Assembly: GCF_016107535.1 (NCBI RefSeq)
Contig: NZ_JABASQ010000002.1
Location: 1 to 64,000, forward strand
Direction of reading: 5' to 3'
DNA from: Psychrobacter cibarius
GTDB taxonomy: Bacteria; Pseudomonadota; Gammaproteobacteria; Pseudomonadales; Moraxellaceae
DNA length: 64,000 nt
Shown: in pieces, positions 54,823 through 64,000 of the stretch
Position numbering within the stretch: the first letter of the stretch is position 1
Layout of the letters: every line of letters begins with the position of its first letter
Notes under the pieces: model-generated
The model's input: the letters and a program-made list of their open reading frames with translations, nothing else
The model's database searches: none
What the model was told of the DNA's origin: nothing
Made by a program: the position numbers and the translations under genes

Positions 54823-55143
54823 GGCAAGTCTCTATTTATAAAGTTGGAAGGTTGTAAAGTTAATAACATGTTAGCAGGTATATTTTAGAGCTGTCGGCTC
54901 GGTGGCTTTTTTGTGCTAATTTTCATTTAATATAAGACCCATTATTGGAATATGTTCAATGCCTGTTATGTACACTACGAAGTACACTGGAATTATTTCC
55001 ATAATTCAAACTCTTATTATCATTAGCACACAGCCGAACCTTCAAGTCCTCACTAGGGTACCGTTATTTACCATAACGCTCGTCATAGCGTAAGAGAGCG
55101 GATGATATTTCTTAACTGGAATAATTTAGTAGATAGTGAAATA
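54823..55143. other. Intergenic region with no recognised feature
   Basis: About 320 bp between the Sel1 and LysR-type genes, both on the minus strand. There is no open frame, clear terminator or repeat that I can support. Confidence 0.4.
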
Positions 55144-56034
55144 CTACACCGGCTTCACAATACCTTCTAACAAATTCGCAAATCCTTGCATATAAGCGGT
55201 ATCTTGGCTTGATGTGCGCGTCGCTGCATATAGCTGACAATGCACACCCGTACCCAATGGACGCGAGACGACCCAGCCTTTTTTCTCATATTCAGCAACC
55301 ACCCAATCAGGTAACGCCGCCACACCGCGTTCACTAGCAACCAATTGAATCAGCATCGCCGTCAACTCTGTAGTGCGAATACTATCAAAGCTTACTTGCG
55401 CAGGGGTCATAAAGTTGGCAATAATATCGAGACGCTTGGCTTCCACTGGATACGCAATCAGGGTTTCATTGGTTAAGTCATCTGGCTCAATAAATTTCTG
55501 CGCCGCCAAATCATGCGTTGGTGATAGCACCAAGCGACTTTCATACTCAAATAACGGCTGATAGCTGATACCGTCTATCGGTAAATCGCTGGTGGTAATG
55601 AGTAAATCAATATCACCTTCCATCAATAAGTGGTGCGGCTCTGGCTCAAAACCAGTCGCAAAATCTAGCTCTACATCAGACCATTCGCGGCGGTAATGAT
55701 TGAGTATCGGCATTAGCCAATCGAAGCAACTGTGACATTCAGAGGCTAGCCGTAATCTACCCGCTTGACCGTGAGCTAAGCGTTTAAGGTTGGATTTGGT
55801 ACGAGTGACCTGCGGCATGATGCTATCTGCCAATGCCAATACCGTCTTGCCAGCTGGCGTAAAAGTCAGCGGGCGTGTTCGGCGATTGACCAAGCTGATA
55901 TCGTAATAATTTTCCAGCTCTTTTAGCTGATGCGAGACCGCAGACGCTGTGACGTGCAATTCATCGGCAGCCGCCGCCAATGAGCCATGCGCTCGTAGCG
56001 CGGTTAAGGTATTGAGATGACGAAGCTCTAACAT
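55144..56034 (-). CDS. metR: LysR-type regulator, MetR-like
   Basis: A 296-residue regulator. The N-terminal winged helix-turn-helix (HLNTLTALRAHGSLAAAADE then VTASAVSHQLKELE) and the effector domain agree closely with MetR: RLRLASECHSCFDWLMPILN, MEGDIDLLITTSDLP, YESRLVLSPTHDLA, ETLIAYPVEAKRLDI and RGVAALPDWVV. MetR activates methionine genes such as metE and metH with homocysteine as co-regulator. No met gene is adjacent on either side. It lies 108 bp downstream of the polyamine permease on the same strand. Confidence 0.78.
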   Translation of the reverse strand: MLELRHLNTLTALRAHGSLAAAADELHVTASAVSHQLKELENYYDISLVNRRTRPLTFTPAGKTVLALADSIMPQVTRTKSNLKRLAHGQAGRLRLASECHSCFDWLMPILNHYRREWSDVELDFATGFEPEPHHLLMEGDIDLLITTSDLPIDGISYQPLFEYESRLVLSPTHDLAAQKFIEPDDLTNETLIAYPVEAKRLDIIANFMTPAQVSFDSIRTTELTAMLIQLVASERGVAALPDWVVAEYEKKGWVVSRPLGTGVHCQLYAATRTSSQDTAYMQGFANLLEGIVKPV

Positions 56035-56142
56035 AAGACAACCTAACCGCTAAAGTGAGAAAAATTCATTATAATCGATATAGCGCTGATTTTCATTCAA
56101 AGTCCGATTTTTAATCAGCAATATTAAATGAGCAGCGATAAA

Positions 56143-56973
56143 TTAGCGTCGACGCAATAATAGCTGCGAAATAATGACCAATATCAGCGAGGCAACCAAT
56201 AAAATCGTCCCAATGGCATTGACCTCTGGTTTGAGTCCTACCCGTACCATCGAATAAATTCGTAGCGGTAAAATCTCATAACTGGGCCCCGTGACAAAGG
56301 TAGAAACCACTACATCATCAAGCGATAAGGTAAAGGCGAGCAACCAACCTGCCATCACTGCGGGCAGAATGACAGGAATGAGCACGGTACGCACCATCGT
56401 TGATTCACTAGCACCCAAGTCGCGTGCGGCTTCCATCAAGCGTTCATCCAGACTGCTCAATCGTGCAAACACCGTGATGACTACAAACGGTAAGCAAAAA
56501 GTAATGTGCGCAAGTAACAGCGAGACGAACCCTAATTGCAACCCTATTAATAAGAATAATGCCAATAATGAAATAGCGAGTACAATTTCAGGCGACATCA
56601 TTAATACAAATAACAACCCATTTAATAAGCCTTTACCGCGAAAGTTATACCGATGTAGCGCGAGAGCAGTTAGCGTTCCTATCAAAGTTGAGACGGTGGC
56701 TGCGACCAATCCTAATACAATAGAATGCCAAAAAGAATCGAGCATCGCTTGGTTATTCAACAGCGACTCATACCACTTTAAGCTAAAGCCGCCCCAGTTA
56801 TAGCCGACTTTTGATTTATTAAAGGACATGACGACTAAGACGATAATTGGCAAATACAGCATGGTATAAATGAGACCAAGATAGCCTTTAGCCGCGATAC
56901 TGCCAATCTTAATAGACGATCTTTTTTTAGTTGCCGAGCTATTCAGTTGATGATTCAGTGAAATATCAGACAT
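56143..56973 (-). CDS. potI: Polyamine ABC transporter permease (PotI/PotC-like)
   Basis: A 276-residue inner-membrane permease with about six helices. The cytoplasmic EAA loop (MEAARDLGASESTMVRTVLI) contacts the ATPase. Start features MLYLPIIVLVVMSFNKSKVG and the SLDDVVVSTFVTGPSYEILP segment are typical of PotC/PotI. It is the third gene of the potGHI-like operon, overlapping the preceding permease gene by one base (ATGA arrangement). Confidence 0.9.
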   Translation of the reverse strand: MSDISLNHQLNSSATKKRSSIKIGSIAAKGYLGLIYTMLYLPIIVLVVMSFNKSKVGYNWGGFSLKWYESLLNNQAMLDSFWHSIVLGLVAATVSTLIGTLTALALHRYNFRGKGLLNGLLFVLMMSPEIVLAISLLALFLLIGLQLGFVSLLLAHITFCLPFVVITVFARLSSLDERLMEAARDLGASESTMVRTVLIPVILPAVMAGWLLAFTLSLDDVVVSTFVTGPSYEILPLRIYSMVRVGLKPEVNAIGTILLVASLILVIISQLLLRRR

Positions 56974-57851
56974 TAGGCCACCTCATTAAAGTCGGTCTTG
57001 CCAATGCGGCGACTACTGGCACGGTAGGCGAGTAATAATACTGCCATTGCTAGTGTTAATAACACGCTGGCAGCTGCGCCAAATGGCCAGTCACGCGCAT
57101 CCAAGAATTGGTTTTTGATGATATTGCCGACCAATAAATTGCGTGAACCACCCAAAATATCTGCCACATAAAACATACCCATTGCAGGCAGCAGCACCAA
57201 TAATACCCCTGAGATAATGCCAGGCGTCGTCAATGGCAATATGATATGCCAAAAAGTCTGGGTCTTTGATGCGCCCAAATCCTGTGAAGCGAGTAGCATG
57301 TCATTACGCAAATCGGTAAATACTGCGTATAACGGCAACACCATAAATGGGAACAATAAGTACGTCAAACCAGCAATCACCGCCACTTGCGTGTATAAAA
57401 TATCAATCGGGGCATCAATGATACCGATTGCCAGCAGCGATTTATTAATCAAACCATTATTGGCAAACAGTAACTTGAGTGCATAAGTACGCACCAAAGA
57501 GTTGGTCCAAAATGGTAGGATTAACAGCATCATGAGTAGCGGCTGCCAACGCGTTTTGGCCTTGGCTATCAGCCAAGCAAAAGGGTAGCCAAGTAACAAG
57601 CAGATGATGGTTGTGATACCTGCCATCCATAACGAGTGAATAAATACGCCAAAATATAGCGGATCAATCATGCGTATATAGCTGTCGATGCTGACAGGTA
57701 AGCTAATAAAAGCACTGCTATCGCGGCTCAAAAAACTGACAGCGATGACTAAGATATTTGGCAATAGCGCAAATACCAGTAACCAACCCCAAATCAGCCA
57801 GAGCGTTACGGTACGAAAAGGACTCTTGCTGCCTAAGCTATGACCTGCCAT
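56973..57851 (-). CDS. potH: Polyamine ABC transporter permease (PotH/PotB-like)
   Basis: A 292-residue permease with six hydrophobic helices, an EAA loop (LLASQDLGASKTQTFWHIIL) and the FWTNSLVRTYAL segment typical of PotB/PotH. It pairs with PotI to form the channel for putrescine or spermidine uptake. It overlaps the ATPase gene upstream and the second permease downstream by one base each, showing translational coupling. Confidence 0.9.
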   Translation of the reverse strand: MAGHSLGSKSPFRTVTLWLIWGWLLVFALLPNILVIAVSFLSRDSSAFISLPVSIDSYIRMIDPLYFGVFIHSLWMAGITTIICLLLGYPFAWLIAKAKTRWQPLLMMLLILPFWTNSLVRTYALKLLFANNGLINKSLLAIGIIDAPIDILYTQVAVIAGLTYLLFPFMVLPLYAVFTDLRNDMLLASQDLGASKTQTFWHIILPLTTPGIISGVLLVLLPAMGMFYVADILGGSRNLLVGNIIKNQFLDARDWPFGAAASVLLTLAMAVLLLAYRASSRRIGKTDFNEVA

Positions 57852-59113
57852 CAGCTAATATCCTTTTGAGCAGCTAAACTGGCAGCTTGATGATTGGCTT
57901 CATCATCAAGCGTACCGTCTTCTGGTAGTACCCACTCCCAGCCATCGACCCATGATACTTTGACACCTTCATATAACTTGTAATCAAAGCTTGGATCATC
58001 CTCATCAAAGAATTCAGAAGCCTTAATAATGTGACCGTTTGCTAATTCAATAATCGAATCTAAGGTGCTACCTTTATAGTTGCTTTCAATCACTCGCCCG
58101 AGTAAGCCACCATGTTCTTTATCATTGGGGTCATAAATTCGTAAATCTTCAGGACGTAGCAATAAATTAACGATATCGCCCACTTGTACATCGTTAGCAA
58201 AATCAGGGCGGCGTAAATTGCGTAAGGTGGTCGGACCATCTTGCGCTTGTGCTTCACAAACTTCGACTTCGATACGGCCATTGGTCACGCGACCGTCGCG
58301 ATCTGGTTGCTCAGGGTAAACGCCTTTGACTTCCGCTTTAAACAAATTGGTCTCACCGATAAACTTGGCGGTAAATAAATTCGCCGGCGTTTCATAAATC
58401 TCAATAGGCGTGCCGATTTGCTGAAAAGTGCCATCTTTCATCACGGCGATACGATCTGACATCGATAGCGCTTCTTCTTGATCATGGGTGACAAATACAA
58501 AAGTGATGCCAAGCTCTCGTTGCAGCCGTTTAAGCTCAGATTGCATTTGTAAACGCAGCTTATGATCGAGCGCAGATAGGGGCTCATCAAGTAGCAACAG
58601 TTTAGGACGATTGATGACGGCTCGTGCAATGGCGACACGCTGCTGCTGACCACCAGACAAGTCTTGTGGTCTGCGATTGGCTAAATGCTCCAGCTGTACC
58701 ATGGCGAGCATCTCGCGCACGCGGGTTTGAATCTCATCTTTCGGTACTTTTTTGAGCTTAAGCCCGTAAGCAACGTTTTGCGCGACACTCATATGTGGAA
58801 ACAAGGCGTACTGCTGAAATACTGTGTTCACGGGACGTTTATCCGCTGGCAAGCCTGCCATCTGCACGCCGTCTAGATAAATTGCCCCAGCATTTGGCTG
58901 CTCAAAACCAGCGATTAGGCGCAGTAAGGTTGTTTTACCGCAGCCTGATGGACCAAGTAGCGTCAAAAATTCACCGTGCTTGATATCAAGATTGATGTCT
59001 TTTAATACTTCAGTTTGATCATAGGTTTTTTTTAGACCAGTCAGTTGCAGTAGTACTTTGTCATCTTGAGCTGATGCAGAGGCTCTGTGCATATTTGGCG
59101 GTGAATTGGTCAT
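57851..59113 (-). CDS. potG: Polyamine ABC transporter ATP-binding protein (PotG/PotA-like)
   Basis: A 420-residue ATPase. The Walker A is [10 protein letters not shown], the signature [14 protein letters not shown], Walker [13 protein letters not shown] and the switch His in [12 protein letters not shown]-terminal TOBE domain includes [14 protein letters not shown]. Compared with E. coli PotG (377) it has extra residues in the TOBE part and a polar tail. It is the first gene of the operon. No binding protein gene (potF or potD) is attached at either side, so it must lie elsewhere. AGGA precedes the ATG. Confidence 0.92.
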   Translation of the reverse strand: MTNSPPNMHRASASAQDDKVLLQLTGLKKTYDQTEVLKDINLDIKHGEFLTLLGPSGCGKTTLLRLIAGFEQPNAGAIYLDGVQMAGLPADKRPVNTVFQQYALFPHMSVAQNVAYGLKLKKVPKDEIQTRVREMLAMVQLEHLANRRPQDLSGGQQQRVAIARAVINRPKLLLLDEPLSALDHKLRLQMQSELKRLQRELGITFVFVTHDQEEALSMSDRIAVMKDGTFQQIGTPIEIYETPANLFTAKFIGETNLFKAEVKGVYPEQPDRDGRVTNGRIEVEVCEAQAQDGPTTLRNLRRPDFANDVQVGDIVNLLLRPEDLRIYDPNDKEHGGLLGRVIESNYKGSTLDSIIELANGHIIKASEFFDEDDPSFDYKLYEGVKVSWVDGWEWVLPEDGTLDDEANHQAASLAAQKDIS

Positions 59114-59418
59114 AATATTTATTCCTACGTGTCCGACATCGCAGTACAGCTATTTATTTAGGACACTGTGGTCAAGGTGATTTGATATGGATATAAGCGA
59201 TGGGTGTAAACCCGATTTGGTCGCCGCGTATTATAACAAACCCTTGGTATAAATCAGTGCAAGTTCGTTATAAGTTCTGCGAGCAACACGGTTATGCTGT
59301 CAATGGCTGTCAATGGCTGTTGATGCTTGATAGTTCGGTGTTGTCTGTTTGATGCTCGGTTTTGGCTAATGCATTTCTGTTTTTCAGTTTCACTTCCAAC
59401 TTTATAATTCTGTATGAT

Positions 59419-59592
59419 TAGGGCGTGTCCTCAATTCAATCGATTACTTTCTAAATGGGCTAAAAATAGCTAAATTTTGCCAAACATCGTCAAATAGCTT
59501 CTTAATATCTTGATATTATGTGCGCTATTTTCCTTGTTTGACGGCAATTTATCTCATTTTTATCACCATTTTTAAAATGAGGACAAGCCCTA
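59419..59592. mobile_element. 174-bp MITE, copy 3 (TAGGGCGTGTCCTCA ends)
   Basis: It runs from TAGGGCGTGTCCTCA to TGAGGACAAGCCCTA and differs from copy 1 (47341-47514) by only a few bases, including the terminal ones. It lies between the divergent potG and carbonic anhydrase genes. Near 59303 a small TGTCAATGGC tandem also occurs upstream of it. Confidence 0.85.
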
Positions 59593-59787
59593 GTAATAAC
59601 TGCCATTCTATGACGATATTTAAACAAAATTTTTTATCATTTTTTGGTTTTTATTCCTATACAATCACGGTATGGCAGACAAACACAATGCGCCTGATAG
59701 GTTGGTAGCCATTCGCAAATCTATGTTTGAATACATGTGTGTAAAGCTGTTTATAACGCTAATATTATTAATGATAAAGGATGTCTT

Positions 59788-60426
59788 ATGCCTAACGATA
59801 CACGCCCGAAAACCGGTCAAGAAGCTCTTGCGCTTTTAAAAGAAGGCAATATGCGCTACATAGATAGTTTGACCACCACTGACCCAACAATGCAAAGACG
59901 ACCTGAATTGGTTAAAGATCAAGATCCCTTGGCCATTATTTTGGGTTGCTCGGATGCACGAGTACCAGTTGAGATTGTATTTGATCAAGGCTTGGGTGAT
60001 TTGTTCGTTATTCGAGTCGCTGGTAATGTCGTCGCGCCTTCACAGATTGGCTCGATTGAGTTTGCGGCCGAAAAGTTCGGTACAAAATTGGTGGTCGTGC
60101 TTGGGCACTCACATTGCGGCGCTGTTACGGCTTGTGTTGAGACACTGATCAATCCTGAGAAAAACTATTCGCCCAACTTGCAGTCGATTGTCGATCGCAT
60201 TCGCCCAAGCGTTTATAACTTGCATGAGCTTGCCACTGCCAATGGTCAAGATGTCGATGCCGACGAGTTGGTCGATCGCTCTATCCGCGCCAACGTCCGT
60301 ATGTCAGTTAGCCAGCTCAAACATGGCTCGCGGGCATTAGAGGACCTAACCAATAGCGGTCAATTGCTGGTCGTGGGTGCAGAGTATGATTTGGAGACAG
60401 GAAAAGTACGTTTCTTAGACAGCTAA
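59788..60426 (+). CDS. can: Beta-carbonic anhydrase
   Basis: About 212 residues starting MPNDTRPKTGQEALALLKEG. It interconverts CO2 and bicarbonate. The zinc motifs are IILGCSDARVPVEIVFDQ (Cys and the Asp-Arg pair) and VVLGHSHCGAVTAC (His and Cys), with DLFVIRVAGNVVAPSQIGSI between them. The start at 59737 adds 17 residues with no ribosome binding site, while AAGGA is seven bases before 59788. Single gene with a terminator. Confidence 0.94.
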   Translation: MPNDTRPKTGQEALALLKEGNMRYIDSLTTTDPTMQRRPELVKDQDPLAIILGCSDARVPVEIVFDQGLGDLFVIRVAGNVVAPSQIGSIEFAAEKFGTKLVVVLGHSHCGAVTACVETLINPEKNYSPNLQSIVDRIRPSVYNLHELATANGQDVDADELVDRSIRANVRMSVSQLKHGSRALEDLTNSGQLLVVGAEYDLETGKVRFLDS

Positions 60427-60513
60427 TTAATCGGTTAAATGGGTAGCACCCAGTGTGCGCTCTTACAAAATCCACTCAATGCTTTCGCGATTTTTTATTA
60501 TGATAAAAGGGTC

Positions 60514-60546
60514 AAGCGCGTAAAAAGCATTCACGCGCTTGTTTTT
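60514..60546 (+). terminator. Intrinsic terminator of the carbonic anhydrase gene
   Basis: AAGCGCGT pairs perfectly with ACGCGCTT around an 11-base loop, followed by GTTTTT. Confidence 0.82.
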
Positions 60547-60578
60547 AAACTCTCTATTTTGTCAATATTAGGATGACT

Positions 60579-61160
60579 ATGTCTACAGCAAATACTGGCT
60601 CAGCCACTGATAATAATAACGAAGTACTTATCGCTCAACCAACGAGCAGCGTCAATACCGATGGTGTGCAGCCTATCTCAGCACAGACGACAGGTTTTAC
60701 TTTTAACCACACCATGCTACGTGTCAAAGATCCTGCCAAGTCGTTAGCGTTTTATACCGGTGTCCTTGGTATGACTTTGCTGGCAGTCAAAAAATTCCCT
60801 GATATGGGTTTTGATTTATATTTTTTAGCCAAGTTAACCGAAAGCGAGCGCGACAATTTGCCCGCGGGTAATGATTTGGAAATCTTTGCCTTCCGTCAAC
60901 GCGGCATCTTAGAATTGACCCATAATTATGGTACTGAAACGAAAGCTGACTTTAGTTATCATGATGGTAATGGTGAGCCACAAGGTTTTGGACATATTTG
61001 CTTTAGCGTACCTAGTCTCGATGAAGCGGTTGCTTGGTTTGATAAAAACAATGTCGAATTCAAAAAACGTCCAGAAGATGGCAGCATGAAAAACATTGCC
61101 TTTATCAAAGATGTTGATGGCTACTGGATTGAAATTGTACAAGCAGATTTAATGGGCTAG
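60579..61160 (+). CDS. gloA: Glyoxalase I (lactoylglutathione lyase), long zinc-type
   Basis: About 193 residues starting MSTANTGSATDNNN. It isomerises the methylglyoxal-glutathione hemithioacetal to S-lactoylglutathione. Metal ligands are the His of FNHTMLRVKDP, the Glu of ILELTHNYGTE, the His of GFGHICFSV and the Glu of GYWIEIVQ. The loop before GFGHI (SYHDGNGEPQ) and the overall length match the eukaryotic and Pseudomonas GloA3 zinc-dependent class rather than the short nickel class of E. coli GloA. A polar N-terminal tail of about 40 residues precedes the domain. AGGA before 60579 decides against the ATG at 60573. Confidence 0.93.
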   Translation: MSTANTGSATDNNNEVLIAQPTSSVNTDGVQPISAQTTGFTFNHTMLRVKDPAKSLAFYTGVLGMTLLAVKKFPDMGFDLYFLAKLTESERDNLPAGNDLEIFAFRQRGILELTHNYGTETKADFSYHDGNGEPQGFGHICFSVPSLDEAVAWFDKNNVEFKKRPEDGSMKNIAFIKDVDGYWIEIVQADLMG

Positions 61161-61275
61161 CTTGACAGGCTGGTATGTCAATACGTCAGTTAATCTAGGA
61201 CATGCCCCAGTCAAACAATCAATTAATCGAGTGAATGGAAGCATAAAGCCAACCAACCAAAGGAGTGACATCTAG

Positions 61276-62262
61276 ATGCCTACCTCTGAGGCAGAAACGA
61301 CAGTAAATACCAATATAGCGGCTGAACCAGTGACAACAGATGTGCTGACATATCAAAGCATCATTGATTCAGCAAATGGGATAGTGGTTGGCTTTGTTGA
61401 ACGCATTCCCTATTTTGTCGCATCAATTATTGTTATTCTGATTTTTTGGTTTCTATCGATTGTCTTCAAAAAAGTGGTATACAAACTTTTAGGCAGTCGC
61501 AGTCGGCATCAGAACTTGGTTAAAGTGTTTCAGCGAGTAGGCGGCGCACTCATCATTTTTATCGGTTTTATGATTGCTATGGTGATTGCCGTGCCCGAAT
61601 TTACGCCTGCTAAGCTGATTGGCGCACTCGGTATTGGTTCCGTCGCTATTGGTTTTGCTTTTAAAGATATTTTTCAAAACTTGCTCTCTGGTATTTTGCT
61701 GCTGATCTCAGAGCCGTTTCGTATCGGTGATCAGATTGTCTCAGGCGACTATGAAGGGACGGTTGAGGATATTAAGATACGTGCCACGACTATCAAGACG
61801 TATGACGGTCGGCAAGTGGTTATTCCCAACTCTGATTTGTATACCTCAGCATTGACTGTCAATACCGCCTATAAGCAGCGCCGTTTGCAAGTGGCTGTCG
61901 GTATTGGCTATGAAGATGATATCGAGGCAGCAAAAGCTGAGATTCTACAAGCGTTAAATAAAGTCGAAAGCGTATCGAAGAAAGCGCAGCCAAGTGTGAT
62001 TGCTACGGGCTTTGGTGATTCAACGATAGATTTGATGGTACGTTGGTTTATCGAAGATGGCACTCAAGCCAACAAAGTGACGTCGATTCATCAAGTGATC
62101 GTTGAGATTAAGAGCGCACTCGATGCAGCAGGTGTCAACATTCCATTCCCGATACGCACGATAGATTTGAGTGACCCATCAGTGACATCGATTGTGAATA
62201 AATTGCATGAGCAAAAGGCGATCGATGTTAATAACGATGTTAATAAAGCTGTAGCAGAGTAA
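61276..62262 (+). CDS. mscS: Small-conductance mechanosensitive channel (MscS family)
   Basis: A 328-residue membrane channel opened by membrane tension on hypo-osmotic shock. Helices lie at about residues 45-65, 82-104 and 112-145. The pore-lining third helix and hinge are in ALGIGSVAIGFAFKDIFQNL, followed by the conserved ISEPFRIGDQI and the beta domain with RATTIKTYDGRQVVIPNSDL. A C-terminal alpha/beta domain forms the cytoplasmic cage. It is slightly longer than E. coli MscS (286), with a polar N-terminal tail. AAAGGAG lies upstream at about 11 bases spacing. A solo MITE-like end (AGGACATGCCCC) is at 61197-61208. Confidence 0.92.
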   Translation: MPTSEAETTVNTNIAAEPVTTDVLTYQSIIDSANGIVVGFVERIPYFVASIIVILIFWFLSIVFKKVVYKLLGSRSRHQNLVKVFQRVGGALIIFIGFMIAMVIAVPEFTPAKLIGALGIGSVAIGFAFKDIFQNLLSGILLLISEPFRIGDQIVSGDYEGTVEDIKIRATTIKTYDGRQVVIPNSDLYTSALTVNTAYKQRRLQVAVGIGYEDDIEAAKAEILQALNKVESVSKKAQPSVIATGFGDSTIDLMVRWFIEDGTQANKVTSIHQVIVEIKSALDAAGVNIPFPIRTIDLSDPSVTSIVNKLHEQKAIDVNNDVNKAVAE

Positions 62263-62315
62263 TTTGTTTAGCGCGTTATTTTAAAAAACTACCTTTTACA
62301 CAATATTTTCGAAAT

Positions 62316-62352
62316 AAAAATCCGCCCTATCAAATGACATGGCGGATTTTTT
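62316..62352. terminator. Bidirectional intrinsic terminator
   Basis: AAATCCGCC pairs with GGCGGATTT, flanked by an A-run and by TTTTTTT, between the converging mscS and cytochrome genes. Confidence 0.88.
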
Positions 62353-62374
62353 TACGATATCAATTTATGATAAT

Positions 62375-62845
62375 TTAGTCAGTTTTGACTTTAAAGTCAG
62401 TATGACATGATTTACAGCTAGCGCCGACTTCACCAAAGGCTGGTTTAACATCGTCGATGCTAGTGGCTGTTTGTGCAGCAGCGTTCAGCTCAGCAGTGAC
62501 TTTTTGAAAGTTTTCTGCTTCTGCGCGAAAACCATCGGCATTTGACCAAACGGCATCAGTCGCATTGCCAACGGCTTCTTTATTTTCAAAATGACTCCAA
62601 GGCGTAGCAGCGTCTTCTGCTAAAAATGCGGCTTGCTCTTTGAATACGGCGGCATCAAAGGTGTCAGGTGCTTTCATCATATCACCCATGACACCCATCG
62701 CATCACCATAGCTTTTCATGCTATCTTGGCGGGCTTTTACATCAGGGTCAGTGGCAGTGCTACACGCTGTTAGACCTAGGGCGGCTGCCATCAATGTGAT
62801 ACCAAAGATAGATTTTAATGATTGGTTGGTATGAACCTGTGCCAT
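62375..62845 (-). CDS. Cytochrome c'-like lipoprotein
   Basis: A 156-residue protein with a lipoprotein signal (LMAAALGLTACST). The mature protein is a helical bundle with a C-terminal haem motif CKSCHTDFK, the arrangement of cytochrome c' and cytochrome c-556 (haem near the C-terminus of a four-helix bundle). Other conserved parts are the N-terminal RQDSMKSYGDAMGVMGDMMK and the ASCKSCH. Such proteins bind NO or carry electrons; function here is unproven. AGGAG is eight bases before the ATG. Confidence 0.88.
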   Translation of the reverse strand: MAQVHTNQSLKSIFGITLMAAALGLTACSTATDPDVKARQDSMKSYGDAMGVMGDMMKAPDTFDAAVFKEQAAFLAEDAATPWSHFENKEAVGNATDAVWSNADGFRAEAENFQKVTAELNAAAQTATSIDDVKPAFGEVGASCKSCHTDFKVKTD

Positions 62846-63172
62846 GTGAATTACTCCTGTAAAATTGGTTAGTAGTAGGCGCGCTTATAAACGCTGGCTT
62901 TACATACTGTTTTTAAGTATCTGCCCTTAAGGGCTTCTTCTAAATTAAAAGGTTTCTTTTAAATACTGCTTTTAAATAAAGCGTATTGTTATAAAAATTA
63001 CCTCATCATCTTTTGGAAACGCATTCGCTTCTAAAGGATTTTTCCAACAATAGTTTTCATTGTAACGGTTATCTGTGCGGTGGACGTAAATTTAGTTGTT
63101 ATATCATCGTAATTTTTGAGTCAGTGACTATCGTTCATATACATTTGCGCTCATATAAATTTGCGCCCATAT
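62846..63172. other. Intergenic region upstream of the cytochrome gene
   Basis: About 330 bp, AT-rich, with loosely repeated TACTGTTTTTAAGTA / TACTGCTTTTAAATA-like words around 62908-62980. No gene or clear regulatory site is supported. Confidence 0.4.
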
Positions 63173-63200
63173 AAAAAGGTCAGCATGGATAGCTGACCTT
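63173..63200 (-). terminator. Intrinsic terminator of hemF
   Basis: On the minus strand AAGGTCAGC pairs with GCTGACCTT around a 7-base loop, then TTTT. Confidence 0.82.
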
Positions 63201-63259
63201 CTGGATACTCTCTAAAGACAAGCTAATAAATACCTTAGCCTTTATTATATTCACACAAA

Positions 63260-64000
<741 letters not shown>

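Overview
The window reads as a chromosomal segment of a gammaproteobacterium of the Moraxellaceae, most likely Psychrobacter. This is an inference from protein character and gene groupings (ackA-pta, lptM-lysA-dapF-xerC, rpsU-yqeY near tsaD, long NadD), the moderate GC content and the many small dispersed repeats; no rRNA or marker search could be run. Nearly all of it is ordinary core metabolism in short operons separated by clear intrinsic terminators. No rRNA, tRNA, CRISPR array or prophage was seen.

Layout. 1-1.1 kb: the end of an IS630-type element that has cut a GmrSD-like (DUF262/DUF1524) restriction gene. 1.2-14.1 kb: oxidoreductases (GMC, Old Yellow Enzyme, HI0933-type and renalase-like flavoproteins), a divergent stand-alone TrpB, an EamA transporter, a pirin, acetyl-CoA synthetase and an MgtC-like membrane protein. 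14.2-17.6 kb: two tandem paralogous small proteins of unknown function, a candidate minus-strand small RNA, pgsA, a 267-bp MITE with perfect 22-bp ends, and a lipoprotein. 17.7-22.7 kb: a PNPOx-fold protein and purL. 22.9-25.4 kb: a visibly AT-rich three-gene island. 25.8-36.4 kb (all minus strand): kbl-tdh threonine catabolism, an unusual PdxJ, a lipoprotein amidase, a MOSC protein, nadD-rsfS and ackA-pta. 37-44.7 kb: lptM-lysA-dapF-xerC, a nitrilase-family amidase, rpoN and hpf. 45-53.7 kb: thiS, a DUF423 protein, rpoH, a TusA-domain protein, a BepA-like metalloprotease, yqeY, rpsU, two acidic lipoproteins (one a c-type cytochrome), tsaD and crcB. 53.8-64 kb: a Sel1-repeat protein, metR, a polyamine ABC transporter lacking its binding protein, carbonic anhydrase, glyoxalase I, MscS, a cytochrome c'-like lipoprotein and hemF (cut by the window end).

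The most interesting locus is the island at 22.9-25.4 kb. It encodes a small TIR-like (DUF1863/ThsB-type) protein, a protein with two SLATT-like two-helix membrane modules, and a membrane protein whose C-terminal Rossmann-like domain carries a TIR-like W-E-L motif. The arrangement suggests an anti-phage abortive-infection system in which a TIR enzyme or sensor controls a membrane-disrupting effector. It is not classical Thoeris, because no SIR2/SLOG ThsA partner is present.

The intergenic DNA is rich in small mobile repeats: a 174-187 bp MITE family with TAGGGCGTGTCCTCA ends (three full copies, one internally deleted copy, solo ends), a ~108-bp repeat in two copies, and the 267-bp MITE. Several of these create false upstream start codons for neighbouring genes; corrected starts are given.
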